Of a stretch of 47,436 bases of DNA, positions 8,797 to 16,621 are shown one piece after another; position 1 is the first letter of the stretch, and each line of letters opens with the position of its first letter. A program made the position numbers and the translations under genes. A model generated the notes under the pieces. The model did no database searches. It was not told the origin of the DNA and was given only the letters and a program-made list of their open reading frames with translations. The stretch is from Solirubrobacterales bacterium. GTDB taxonomy: Bacteria > Actinomycetota > Thermoleophilia > Solirubrobacterales > Solirubrobacteraceae. The DNA is taken from assembly GCA_003132505.1 (NCBI GenBank), contig PKXY01000033.1, positions 550 to 47,985 on the forward strand, read 5' to 3'.

Positions 8797-9750
8797 CTAT
8801 ACGCGCAGGAGGCGCCGCGCCGTGTGAGTGTCTGTGACCAGCGTCGATACAAGGCCGCTGCGCAGGCCGGCAGCAATGGCGGCCACCTTGTCCCGTCCGC
8901 CCGCGATTGCAATGATCTCCGGGACGCGCCTCAATTCGTCGAGCGTGATCCCGACGACTCGTTCCGTGACGGGCGACGTGACGACTTGACCCTTGTCATC
9001 GAAGACGATGCCGCAGATGTCCGCGGTAGTCCGAAGACTTGCCAGATCCGCCCGCTCGGAAGCCGTGAGCTCATCGAAAACCGCGGAGGACGGTGGATCC
9101 CACGCGCCGACACCGACCGCAGCCACCGTCAGTGATCCGAACACACCGACCGCGTCCGCGAGGCTCGGATCCCCTCGAAGCTCTCGGGCCATCTCAGCAG
9201 AACCCACAAGGAATGGAGCATGCAGCGGGTACGGCTTGCCGCCGGTCTTCGCCGCCATCCGGCGAACCAGCTCCACCCCGCCAATGTCCGAATGCCGCGC
9301 ATTGATGCCACCTGCCAGTTGCACGACCGATGTCGCAGAACGCGTCGAGAAGGCATCGACAGTGCTGGTCAGAGCTCGCCCCCAAGAGATCCCCAGCAGG
9401 TCGGTAGCCCCCAGGATGTTGGAAAGGTACTGCGCTGCCGCCGCGCCGACCACAGCCGACAAGGACTCGGGGTCTTTGTCCAAGTTACGAGCAGCGAGAA
9501 CACGCCGGACGTGAAATCGCTGTGCGACCTGCTCGCCGAGTTCCAGATCCAGCTCAGTAGGTACATCGATCTGTATCCGAACGATGCCGCTCTCGCGTGC
9601 CTCATCCAGTAGCCGTGCGACCTTGAATCGCGAGATGCCGAGTTCTTCGGCGATCTCGTTCTTCTGTTTGTTCGCCAGGTAGAAACGGCGCGCCACCATC
9701 GCCGATTCGAGTGAAGCCGTAACACGGCCGCGCCCTCGTTCCCCCGACAT
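8797..9750 (-). CDS. SorC-family sugar-responsive transcriptional regulator
   Basis: A 317-residue regulator. The N-terminal helix-turn-helix (about residues 15-60) contains NKQKNEIAEELGISRFKVARL. It is followed by the SorC effector-binding domain, which is related to sugar-phosphate isomerases (LLGISWGRALTSTV, AIAGGRDKVAAIAAGLRSG). Such proteins bind a phosphorylated sugar and control an adjacent catabolic operon. The start is taken at ATG 9748-9750, because AGGAGG stands six bases upstream. An ATG nine codons earlier lacks a ribosome site. The gene begins 40 bp after the 3' end of a tRNA-Thr gene on the same strand and is followed by the kinase operon it probably controls. The inducer is likely xylulose phosphate or a related sugar phosphate, by inference. 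Confidence 0.9.
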   Translation of the reverse strand: MSGERGRGRVTASLESAMVARRFYLANKQKNEIAEELGISRFKVARLLDEARESGIVRIQIDVPTELDLELGEQVAQRFHVRRVLAARNLDKDPESLSAVVGAAAAQYLSNILGATDLLGISWGRALTSTVDAFSTRSATSVVQLAGGINARHSDIGGVELVRRMAAKTGGKPYPLHAPFLVGSAEMARELRGDPSLADAVGVFGSLTVAAVGVGAWDPPSSAVFDELTASERADLASLRTTADICGIVFDDKGQVVTSPVTERVVGITLDELRRVPEIIAIAGGRDKVAAIAAGLRSGLVSTLVTDTHTARRLLRV

Positions 9751-9790
9751 GCCAGTCCTCCTCTGACTCGCCGCCATCGTACTTTCTTCA

Positions 9791-9863
9791 AGCCGACGCC
9801 CGGACTCGAACCGGGGACCCCTTCATTACGAGTGAAGTGCTCTACCAGCTGAGCTACGTCGGC
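9791..9863 (-). tRNA. tRNA-Thr (anticodon CGT)
   Basis: The minus strand folds into a complete cloverleaf of 73 nt: acceptor GCCGACG/CGTCGGC (7 bp), D stem GCTC/GAGC, anticodon stem CTTCA/TGAAG with loop CTCGTAA, a 5-nt variable loop, and T arm CCCGG-TTCGAGT-CCGGG. The anticodon CGT reads ACG (Thr). G1-C72 and C2-G71 fit threonine identity. The discriminator base is U and CCA is not encoded. Its 3' end faces the polyol gene block. Confidence 0.97.
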
Positions 9864-9895
9864 GGACGGCTGATGCTAGCGGGCGCCGAGCGGGC

Positions 9896-10753
9896 TCAGC
9901 GGCGAGCCGCGGGGACCGCGCGCGGTACGCGATACCAAGGGAGCGCCGTACGCTCGGCGAGTCCAACGGCGGCGAACAGGGCGATGCCGATACAGGCGAG
10001 CACGACGATCGTGGCGAATTCGGCGGCGGTCGCGGTCTCGTTGTTGTAGATCAGGATCAGCGAGCCGAGGCCAGTGCTGTAGGAGCCGACCCACTCGGCG
10101 AAGACAGCCCCGATCACCGAAAGGACCGCGGCTACGCGCAGACCCGAGAAGAGGTAGGGCAGCGCCGATGGTGCGCGCGCGAGTCGCAGCTGCTGAGTGC
10201 GGCCGGCGCCGAGCGTGGCCAGCAGGTCGAGCAGCTCCGGCTCGGTAGAGCGCAGGCCGTCGATCGTGTTCACCGCGATCGGGAAGAAGCTGACGAGAGC
10301 GATGACGATCACCTTCGAGCTGATGCCGAAGCCGCTCCAGACGACGACCAGCGCGGCGATCGCAGGCACCGGAACCAGCTGGGAGATCACGAGCCAGGGA
10401 TAGGCTGCTCGCTCGACCAGCGACGAGCTGCTGACCGCGAGCGCGAGCGCCACGCCGACCACGATGGCAACGCCGTAGCCGATCAGGATCTCCGACAGCG
10501 TGGTCCAGGCGCTGGGCGCCAACGTCCCGCGGTCATTGATGAGCGCCCGCGCGACCTCGACCGGGGATGGCAGGACCGACTCGCTGACAGCGGCGAGCAC
10601 GACATAAAGCTGCCAGGCGCCGAGCACGAGGAGCGCGAAGACGAGCGGCGGAGCGAACCGTCTGAGCAGCCGGCGCGCGTCAAGCGATTCGATCGTTCGC
10701 GGCTCGAGGCGGCCAGCCAGTACCAGTGCCGTGGTCGAGCTCGGCCGGTTCAT
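9896..10753 (-). CDS. ABC transporter permease (SsuC/TauC/ThiX type)
   Basis: A 285-residue integral membrane permease of the BPD_transp_1 family, with about six hydrophobic helices (for example FALLVLGAWQLYVVLAA near the N terminus). The cytoplasmic EAA-like loop, with ELLDLLATLGAGRTQQLRLARAP, contacts the ATPase. The start ATG 10751-10753 overlaps the TGA of the ATPase gene in an ATGA arrangement, so the two are translationally coupled. A longer frame upstream is antisense-like, Arg-rich and unlikely to be coding. The partner lipoprotein suggests uptake of a thiamine precursor (pyrimidine), taurine, sulfonate or similar compound. Confidence 0.9.
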   Translation of the reverse strand: MNRPSSTTALVLAGRLEPRTIESLDARRLLRRFAPPLVFALLVLGAWQLYVVLAAVSESVLPSPVEVARALINDRGTLAPSAWTTLSEILIGYGVAIVVGVALALAVSSSSLVERAAYPWLVISQLVPVPAIAALVVVWSGFGISSKVIVIALVSFFPIAVNTIDGLRSTEPELLDLLATLGAGRTQQLRLARAPSALPYLFSGLRVAAVLSVIGAVFAEWVGSYSTGLGSLILIYNNETATAAEFATIVVLACIGIALFAAVGLAERTALPWYRVPRAVPAARR

Positions 10754-11526
10754 ACGAGCCCTGCCCGCGCTTCGCGCAGTGGCGCTCGCACCGCCTGCTC
10801 GAGGGCGATGAACTCGGGCGCGGTCGTCAGCTCCTGGGCTCGCGGTCGCCGGAGTGGCACGTCGACGGTGGCCCTGACGCGCCCGGGCCGACCGGACATG
10901 ACGTAGACCCGGTCGGAGAGGAAGACGGCCTCCTCGACGTCGTGCGTGACCAGCAGGATCGTCTTGCGGTCGGCCTCCCAGACCTCGAGCAGCCACTCAC
11001 GCATCTCCTCGCGTGTCAGGGCGTCGAGCGCGCCGAGCGGCTCGTCGAGCAGCAGGACGTTGCGTCCTGCAAGGAAGGTGCGAAGCAGCGCGGCCCGCTG
11101 CCGCATCCCGCCGGACAGGGCGCGCGGCCAGTGGCGCTCGAAGCCCTCGAGTCCGAAGCGGGCCAGCTCCGCTCGCGCCTGGACGCGAGCATCGGCGCGG
11201 GAGACGCCAGCGAGCTCGAGGCCGACGGTCACGTTGTCGAGGGTCGTCCGCCAGGCCATCAACAGGTCGTCCTGCGGCATATAGCCGACGCGGCCGAGCA
11301 GGACTTCCGGTTGCTCGCCGTCGAGGAAGACGACGCCGGCGCTGGGAGCAACGAGCCCGGCGAGGATCCTCAGTAGCGTCGACTTGCCACAGCCGCTCGG
11401 TCCCACGAGCGAGACGAACTCGCCGGCGCCCAGCTCGAGCGAGACGTCGGACAGAGCCTGCAGCGGATCGTTGCCGCCCGCGGCCGCGTAGGTCTTCGCC
11501 AGGCCCCGCGCCTCGAGTGCCTTCAT
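10750..11526 (-). CDS. ABC transporter ATP-binding protein (SsuB/TauB/ThiZ type)
   Basis: A 258-residue ABC ATPase that powers the adjacent permease from the cytoplasmic side. Walker A is GPSGCGKST (about residue 42), the Q-loop YMPQDDLLMAWRT, the signature LSGGMRQRAAL, Walker B NVLLLDEPLGALD, and the switch histidine lies in LLVTHDVEEAVFLSD. The sequence is complete and of usual length for the nitrate/sulfonate/taurine/pyrimidine importer group. Its start overlaps the end of the substrate-binding-protein gene by 4 bp, and its own stop overlaps the permease start, so all three genes form one coupled operon. Confidence 0.93.
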   Translation of the reverse strand: MKALEARGLAKTYAAAGGNDPLQALSDVSLELGAGEFVSLVGPSGCGKSTLLRILAGLVAPSAGVVFLDGEQPEVLLGRVGYMPQDDLLMAWRTTLDNVTVGLELAGVSRADARVQARAELARFGLEGFERHWPRALSGGMRQRAALLRTFLAGRNVLLLDEPLGALDALTREEMREWLLEVWEADRKTILLVTHDVEEAVFLSDRVYVMSGRPGRVRATVDVPLRRPRAQELTTAPEFIALEQAVRAPLREARAGLV

Positions 11527-12521
11527 GGCAGGAACGCGTTGGTGCCGAAGCGCTGCGGACTGATGGCGTGGGCGATCAGATGGTTTCGGAGGAGCCAGCG
11601 TGACAGCGCGGCTATCTTCGACGGAACCAGCGTGCCGTAAGGGACCCCGCCGGTGTCGTAGACCGGCAAGTAGGCAGCGAGCGAGGCGCTCGCCAGCTTG
11701 CGCTCGATCGATGGGTTGAGCTTCAGCAGATCGCCCAGGCTGCGCTTCGGGGCGCGCAGCGTGTCCTCGTAGCCGTGCACAGTCGCCCTGACGAAAGCCT
11801 GCACGAGCCGTGGATCGTCGCGGATCAGGCGCTTCGTCGTGAAGGCGACGAGCCCGGGGTAGTCGGGCCCGCCCCAGCGGTTGAGCTTGAAGTCGGTGAC
11901 CGGGTATCCGCTGACCTGCAGCGTCACGCCGTCGTCGGGCCAGTAGCCGGTGAAGGCGGCGATCTTGCCGGCCTCGAGATCGGCGACGCCGTTGAAGCCG
12001 ATCGTGACGATGTGGAGGCGCTTTGGGTTGCCACCGGCGTCGCGCACGACGGTATCGAGGGCCGCGAGATCGGACGGGACGCCGGTGATGCCGACAGTCT
12101 TGCCCTGCAGGCCGGCAGGCGAGCGCAGATGCTCGCTTGCCAGCGCGATCGGCGCGCCGAGCGGCGCCTGCACGATCGCCATGATCGCCTCGGCGTCGTG
12201 TCCCTGCGCGATCTGCTGCGCGACATCGATCCCGTCAGCCAGCGCAAAATCGATCTTGCCGGCGTCGATCAGTGCGAGCGGGTCGGAGGTCGAGCCCGGC
12301 GCAATCACGCTGAGGTCGAGACCGGCCCTACGGTAGTAGCCGGCCGCGAGCGCGCGGTAGATGCCGGCGTGGACCGCGTTCGGCACGAAGTCGAGCATCA
12401 GCGTCGCGTGCACTGGATGACGCGCCGAAGGCACCCCGGTGGAAGCCCCAGAGCCGCAAGCGGCGAGCAAAGCGGCAGCAAGCAACGCAACTACGAAGCA
12501 AAACAGGCGGCGCACCGCCAA
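11523..12521 (-). CDS. ABC transporter substrate-binding lipoprotein, NMT1/THI5 (ThiY/SsuA)-like
   Basis: A 332-residue lipoprotein. The signal segment ends in the lipobox LLAAC (Cys about 22), so it is anchored to the outer face of the membrane. The body has the NMT1/THI5-like fold, with LDFVPNAVHAGIYRALAAGYY near the N terminus and AAFTGYWPDDG in the middle, resembling ThiY proteins that bind formyl-aminopyrimidine thiamine precursors. It heads the coupled three-gene ABC operon. No THI-box riboswitch sequence (CTGAGA core) is visible upstream, so thiamine-precursor uptake is only a suggestion. Sulfonate or another small organic ligand is equally possible. Confidence 0.88.
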   Translation of the reverse strand: MAVRRLFCFVVALLAAALLAACGSGASTGVPSARHPVHATLMLDFVPNAVHAGIYRALAAGYYRRAGLDLSVIAPGSTSDPLALIDAGKIDFALADGIDVAQQIAQGHDAEAIMAIVQAPLGAPIALASEHLRSPAGLQGKTVGITGVPSDLAALDTVVRDAGGNPKRLHIVTIGFNGVADLEAGKIAAFTGYWPDDGVTLQVSGYPVTDFKLNRWGGPDYPGLVAFTTKRLIRDDPRLVQAFVRATVHGYEDTLRAPKRSLGDLLKLNPSIERKLASASLAAYLPVYDTGGVPYGTLVPSKIAALSRWLLRNHLIAHAISPQRFGTNAFLP

Positions 12522-12570
12522 GCATGATCACCTACACCGCGCAGCGGTGCGCGCCAACTAAGCCGGCGAG

Positions 12571-12600
12571 GCCGGATCCCGCCGCAGGCGGGAGGCCGGC
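12571..12600. terminator. hairpin terminator candidate
   Basis: A 7-bp perfect stem TCCCGCC/GGCGGGA with a GCA loop (12577-12593) is extended by GCCGG/CCGGC across a small internal loop. It lies immediately after the stop of the small minus-strand gene at 12604 and upstream of the ABC operon. No T-tract is present, as often in GC-rich actinobacteria. Confidence 0.55.
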
Positions 12601-12603
12601 GAG

Positions 12604-12894
12604 CTACGCGCTTCCTTCCTCGTGGTGGATCTCGAATGTCGTCTCGCTCGGTGGCGTCGTGAAGCCGCCCTCGATGCCCGCTTGCATCCGCGGCATCAGC
12701 GTGCCGTCGCGGAAGTGCTCCCAGCTCTCCTTCGAATCGTGGATCGCGACGATCACCCAGCCGTCGGACGTCGGTCCGGCGAAGTGTTGCGTCTGTCCCT
12801 CGGGGAGGGCGTCCGGTGGATGCACGGCAGCGAGCGATGCGTTGTACTGATCCTCGGTGCCACCAGCGAACTGGTGCACAACGGCATAAGCCAT
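12604..12894 (-). CDS. small ABM/dimeric alpha-beta-barrel-like protein
   Basis: A 96-residue protein beginning MAYAVVHQFAGGTEDQYNA. It has HPPDALPEGQTQHFAG, then WVIVAIHDSKESWEHFRD, the strand-helix pattern of dimeric alpha-beta-barrel (antibiotic-biosynthesis-monooxygenase-like) proteins common in actinobacteria. No catalytic residue can be named, and many members have no known function. The ribosome site AGGAGG stands seven bases before the ATG, so the start is secure. The gene appears single, with a hairpin after its stop and msrA upstream on the same strand with a 138-bp gap. Confidence 0.75.
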   Translation of the reverse strand: MAYAVVHQFAGGTEDQYNASLAAVHPPDALPEGQTQHFAGPTSDGWVIVAIHDSKESWEHFRDGTLMPRMQAGIEGGFTTPPSETTFEIHHEEGSA

Positions 12895-13032
12895 TTCCCT
12901 ACCTCCTGTTCGATACGGCGATGATCGGGCCCTGCGCTCGCGCGGCAGCCGAACCGCCGCACCGCGCTCCCAGCCTACTTGCAGGGCTGACCCCGCTGTA
13001 AATATCCGTCGCCGCCGCGACCGACGGACGAG

Positions 13033-13695
13033 CTAGTTGGCGGCGAGCCCGATCGGGCAGCTGACGCCGGTGCCGCCGTGACCGCAGTAACCGGCCGGGT
13101 TCTTCGCGAGGTACTGCTGGTGGTATTCCTCGGCGTAGTAGAAGGGACCGGCCGGCGCGATCTCGGTGGTGATCTCGCCGTAACCGCGCGCGGCGAGCTC
13201 GGCCGCGTAAGCGTCTCGCGTCGCGCGGATCTCCGCCTCCTGGAGCGGTGAGTCGAAGTAGACGGCGGAGCGGTACTGGGTGCCGACATCGGCGCCCTGA
13301 CGCATGCTCTGCGTCGGGTCGTGGTGCTCCCAGAAGATGCGCAGAATCTGCTCGTAGGAGATTGCCGGCGGATCGAAGACGACGAGCACGGCCTCGGTGT
13401 GACCGGTCGAGCCCGAGCAGACCTCTTCATAGGTCGGGTTCGGTGTAAAGCCGCCCGTGTAGCCGACCGCCGTCGTGTAGACGCCCGAGGCCTGCCAGAA
13501 GTCACGCTCGGCGCCCCAGAAGCAGCCCATGCCGACGATTGCGCGAGCGAAGCCGTCGGGGAACGGTGGGTGAATCGGCGTGCCGAGCACGAAATGGCGC
13601 TCGGCGGTCGGGATCGGCTGTTCGCGGCCCGGAAGCGCTGCGTCGGGCGCGATCATGCGCGTCTTGTCCTTGAAGAGATCGGCGAGAAAGCTCAT
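13033..13695 (-). CDS. msrA: peptide-methionine (S)-S-oxide reductase
   Basis: A 220-residue MsrA that reduces the S-epimer of methionine sulfoxide in proteins, a cytoplasmic repair enzyme. The catalytic cysteine is in [10 protein letters not shown] near residue 58. The conserved Tyr/Glu/Asp segments include FWEHHDPTQ and YRSAVYF. Recycling cysteine candidates lie in the C-terminal tail ([14 protein letters not shown]). Length fits the longer MsrA type. No MsrB is fused or adjacent. No convincing Shine-Dalgarno precedes the ATG. Confidence 0.95.
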   Translation of the reverse strand: MSFLADLFKDKTRMIAPDAALPGREQPIPTAERHFVLGTPIHPPFPDGFARAIVGMGCFWGAERDFWQASGVYTTAVGYTGGFTPNPTYEEVCSGSTGHTEAVLVVFDPPAISYEQILRIFWEHHDPTQSMRQGADVGTQYRSAVYFDSPLQEAEIRATRDAYAAELAARGYGEITTEIAPAGPFYYAEEYHQQYLAKNPAGYCGHGGTGVSCPIGLAAN

Positions 13696-13758
13696 CTGAG
13701 AGAGGATAACGAGCGGCTGCGGACGGCCAGTTTCGGCTGGCTCGTACCGCGCTGGCCG

Positions 13759-14244
13759 TCAGCCACCGCTGAGGCGCAGGTGTTCGAGGATCCGACGCTC
13801 CTGTGCGGCGGTGAGACGCTCTGAGGCAACCGCCTCGTTGAGGAGCGGCTTCGCCAGCGTCGGGGCGGCGCGACGCACGGCGGCGAGAACCTCCTGGTGC
13901 AGGCGCGCGACCGCGGCGGCGCGCCCTGAGGCATGATCGGCGCTCGCGCCGCCAAGCTCCTCGAGCAGGCCGCTACGCTCGGTATCGGTGATCGTGCCTG
14001 CCGCGAGCGCACGGTCGAGAATCGGGCCGGCGATGCCCGGCGTCTTGGCGGCGAGCAGCACACGCACGCGCTCGAGGACCGCGGTGGCTGCGGGCGAGGG
14101 CTGAGGGAGCCGCCTTTGGCCGCTGCCCTGCGTCGGCTTCGCCAAGCGGCTGAGTGGCCGCGAACTCGTTCCGGGAGGCGCTGCGATTGAGCCGAAGACC
14201 GCGTCACGATTTGGCGCGGGCCGGCTGGAGCTGAGAGTCGACAT
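13759..14244 (-). CDS. hypothetical protein with two diverged ~45-residue helical repeats
   Basis: A 161-residue protein. The N-terminal 55 residues are Ser/Pro/Arg-rich and probably disordered. The rest is helical and internally duplicated. One unit runs VLERVRVLLAAKTPGIAGPI and continues LDRALAAGTITDTERSGLL. The second carries LLNEAVASERLTAAQERRIL. The shared pattern is leaf-like: a hydrophobic helix, then ALAxGxITxxExxxLL. The start is fixed by AAAGGAG six to seven bases before ATG 14242-14244; the frame is open upstream but without a ribosome site. No signal peptide or catalytic motif is seen and I do not recognise the family. It follows holB on the same strand after 165 bp. Confidence 0.7.
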   Translation of the reverse strand: MSTLSSSRPAPNRDAVFGSIAAPPGTSSRPLSRLAKPTQGSGQRRLPQPSPAATAVLERVRVLLAAKTPGIAGPILDRALAAGTITDTERSGLLEELGGASADHASGRAAAVARLHQEVLAAVRRAAPTLAKPLLNEAVASERLTAAQERRILEHLRLSGG

Positions 14245-14409
14245 TGGGGCTCCTTTCGATCGTCGAGGAGGAGTCTGCGCTGTCGTGGTGATGAAACCCT
14301 GAGCGCCGCCGAAGTGTTCGCTAAGGAGCGCGGTGGGCGTGTGCACTCGCGCCGCGATCATAGTCGCTTTCACGCGCCGGTCAGCGCTGACCGCGGCGGG
14401 CGGATGGTG

Positions 14410-15522
14410 TCAGCCCAACGCGGCGATCCGGTAGGCCAGCGCCTCGAGCGCGAGCTCATCGGTCACGTTGAGCTGGAGGCCCTCGCGTGTGATTTGCACG
14501 AGCCCGATCGCCCGTTGCAGCACCGCGGGCTGATGCTCGCGCGCCAAGCGCTCGAGGGCCTCGGCGCAGTCGAGCGCGTGGACGAGCTCTGGCGCGCCAT
14601 AGGCAATCACGGCGGCGTCGCGGTAGCGCAGAGCGCCCAGCGCCAATGCGAGATCGAGGCTGGCCAGCGAGGCGCGGCGAGCGGCACGCCGGACGCGTTC
14701 GGCGTGCTCGCGCTCCAGGCGCGCGCGTTCGCTGCGGGCGGTGAGCTCGAGCTCGGCGGCATGGATCTCGTCGAGCTGCGCCGTCGCGTGATCGCCGGCG
14801 CGCTTGGCGAGGTCCGTGAGCGCGGTCCACGGCCGCTCGGCCAACTCACCGCGCAGCGCGCAGTCCGCAAACGTTGCCGCCGCGGCGCGCAACGCCGGCC
14901 CGTCGCCGAGCGCGAGCGCCATGGCGCGCTCTCCATCTCCGAGCGCGAGCCGGGCACACGCCCGCGTGGTGAGCCCCGCCACCCCGCGCGCTTCGAGCGC
15001 CTGCGTAAGCGCCGCCTCGGTCGGCGCCTCGAACCGCACGTGCTGGCAGCGCGAGGCGACGGTCGGCAGCACGTCGCCGGGGCGGTCGGTGAGCAGGATC
15101 AGGTGCACGAACTCGGCCGGCTCCTCGAGCGTCTTGAGCATCCGGTTGGCGGTCGCGTCCCGCATCGTCTCGGCCTGCTCGACCACGAACACGCGCCGGC
15201 GCGCCTCAAACGGCGTTCGCGTCGCCGCCGCGACCACCGGCTCGTCGATGTCCGAGACGAGCATCTCGGCGATACCACTCGGCGTCACCCAGGTGAGGTC
15301 GGGGTGGGTGCCCCGCGCGACCCGCTCGGCGGCCTGCGAGCCCTCGGGCGCACCGTCGGCGATCAACGCGGCGGCGAATGCGCGCGCGATGTCACGCTTA
15401 CCCGAGCCTGCGGGACCGGCAAAAAGATAGGCGTGCGAGGCCTCCGCCGGCGGCAGGGCGGCGAGCAGCAGGGCCTTGGCGTGGGGGTGTCGCTCGATCC
15501 CGGGGAGTGCAGCAACGGTCAC
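14410..15522 (-). CDS. holB: DNA polymerase III subunit delta prime
   Basis: A 370-residue clamp-loader subunit of the AAA+ family, which helps load the sliding clamp at replication forks. Seen: Walker A GPAGSGKRD near residue 40, a Walker B-like strand RRVFVVEQAETM, MLKTLEEPAEF, ILLTDRPGDVL and the SRC motif in TVASRCQHVRF. The zinc-binding cysteine cluster of many delta prime and gamma/tau proteins is not evident. The start is GTG 15520-15522 (VTVAALPGIERHPHAK); the frame upstream is low-complexity and overlaps tmk. It is divergent from tmk with about 50 bp between, whereas these genes are usually co-directional in bacteria. Confidence 0.88.
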   Translation of the reverse strand: MTVAALPGIERHPHAKALLLAALPPAEASHAYLFAGPAGSGKRDIARAFAAALIADGAPEGSQAAERVARGTHPDLTWVTPSGIAEMLVSDIDEPVVAAATRTPFEARRRVFVVEQAETMRDATANRMLKTLEEPAEFVHLILLTDRPGDVLPTVASRCQHVRFEAPTEAALTQALEARGVAGLTTRACARLALGDGERAMALALGDGPALRAAAATFADCALRGELAERPWTALTDLAKRAGDHATAQLDEIHAAELELTARSERARLEREHAERVRRAARRASLASLDLALALGALRYRDAAVIAYGAPELVHALDCAEALERLAREHQPAVLQRAIGLVQITREGLQLNVTDELALEALAYRIAALG

Positions 15523-15571
15523 CCGCGCAGCGTAGCGGCGGCGCGTGCCGTTGCCGCGTAGCCTGCCGTTC

Positions 15572-16225
15572 GTGGAGCGCGGGCGGCTGATCACGATTGA
15601 AGGCATCGACGGCGCCGGCAAGACGACCCTCGCCGCCACGCTCGAGCCGGCCCTAGCCGCTCGCGGCGTCGACGTCCTGACGCTCCGCGAGCCGGGCGGG
15701 GTGGCTGTCGCCGAGCGGATCCGCGCGCTCGTCACCGACCCCGAGCTCGAGATCGACGGGCGCGCAGAAGCGCTGCTCTACGCGGCCGCGCGCGCCCAGC
15801 TGGTCGCCGAGCTACTCGAACCGACGCTCGCCGAGGGACGATCGGTGCTGCTCGACCGCTTCGTCGACTCCTCGCTCGCCTACCAGGGCGCCGGGCGCGA
15901 GCTCGGGATCGATGCGGTCGCCGCGATCAACAGCTTCGCCACGCGCGGCCTGACGCCAGACCGGACGTTGCTGCTGGTGCTCCCGATCGCCGTCGGTCGC
16001 GCACGTCGTGGCGACCGCGAGCCCGACCGCCTCGAGCGCGAAGGACAACCTTTCTTCGCGCGGATCGATGCCGGCTATCGCACACTCGCCCGCAGCGCGC
16101 CCGAGCGCGTGCGCGTCCTCGACGCGTCGCTGAGCGCGGCCGAGCTGGCCGAGGCCGCGCTGGCGGAGATCACCGATCTCTGGGCCGGGATCGGTAGACC
16201 AGGCCGTCTCCGTTCCGAGGGCTGA
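15572..16225 (+). CDS. tmk: thymidylate kinase
   Basis: A cytoplasmic enzyme that phosphorylates dTMP to dTDP. The P-loop GIDGAGKTT is near the N terminus, followed by LREPGG. The dTMP-binding DRFVDSSLAYQG and the LID region RRGDREPDRLEREG also fit. With GTG 15572 as start (VERGRLITIEGIDG) it has 217 residues, the normal size. A GTG at 15545 would add nine residues (PLPRSLPF) without a better ribosome site. It is divergent from holB. The LID holds several arginines, as in the E. coli-type enzyme. Confidence 0.93.
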   Translation: MERGRLITIEGIDGAGKTTLAATLEPALAARGVDVLTLREPGGVAVAERIRALVTDPELEIDGRAEALLYAAARAQLVAELLEPTLAEGRSVLLDRFVDSSLAYQGAGRELGIDAVAAINSFATRGLTPDRTLLLVLPIAVGRARRGDREPDRLEREGQPFFARIDAGYRTLARSAPERVRVLDASLSAAELAEAALAEITDLWAGIGRPGRLRSEG

Positions 16226-16261
16226 GCAGCTCAGGGCACGGGCGGCTATGTTGGCGGGGCG

Positions 16262-16444
16262 ATGGCGGTGGTGATCGTGCTGCTCGTGTTGGTCGCGCTC
16301 GCTGCCGCGGGGTTGCTCGTGGTGCGCGGCCTCGGTCTCGAGCCGGACTGGGTCGCGGCGGTCCGCCACGCGCTCGGTGAGGCACGCTATCGCGCCGGCG
16401 GGGTGCTCGCGGAGTTCGGCGACTGGCTGCGTTTGGGGCGCTGA
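16262..16444 (+). CDS. small single-pass membrane protein
   Basis: A 60-residue protein. Residues 2-22 form a hydrophobic helix (VVIVLLVLVALAAAGLLVV), followed by a 38-residue amphipathic cytoplasmic tail ending LAEFGDWLRLGR. It lies 36 bp after tmk on the same strand and GC-rich third positions suggest real coding. I do not recognise a family. It could be a small assembly or regulatory membrane peptide; the evidence is position and composition only. Confidence 0.5.
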   Translation: MAVVIVLLVLVALAAAGLLVVRGLGLEPDWVAAVRHALGEARYRAGGVLAEFGDWLRLGR

Positions 16445-16621
16445 GCAGGCGCTTCCATGCAAGGCGTTTTGCGGCGCTCGCAGCTCTTGCCCAGGCCGCT
16501 CGGGGAGTAAAATTCGTCTTGCCCTCGTGGCTGTCGATCCGTCCGACGGAAGGCGGAACATCCTCGACCCCACAGCACACTTTGAGGGCGCCGAGACCCG
16601 GGCGCCAGGAGGCGCGAGACG
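16445..16621 (+). promoter_or_regulatory. leader region of nrdJ, no riboswitch recognised
   Basis: This 177-bp gap precedes nrdJ. A weak promoter-like pair TTGCCC (16487-16492) and TAAAAT (16508-16513) has only 15-bp spacing. AGGAGG stands nine bases before the nrdJ ATG. I see no cobalamin riboswitch and no paired NrdR boxes. Confidence 0.3.

Noticed and set aside
9791-12521. A functional link between the ThiY-like transporter and the thiamine-dependent E1
   Set aside because: They are separated by the tRNA, sit in different operons, and no shared control element is visible. Proximity alone is not enough.
12522-12603. THI-box (TPP) riboswitch before the ThiY-like operon
   Set aside because: No CTGAGA or matching conserved core on either strand; only a hairpin that fits a terminator.
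16445-16621. Cobalamin riboswitch or NrdR boxes before nrdJ
   Set aside because: No recognisable B12-box or paired 16-bp NrdR motifs.
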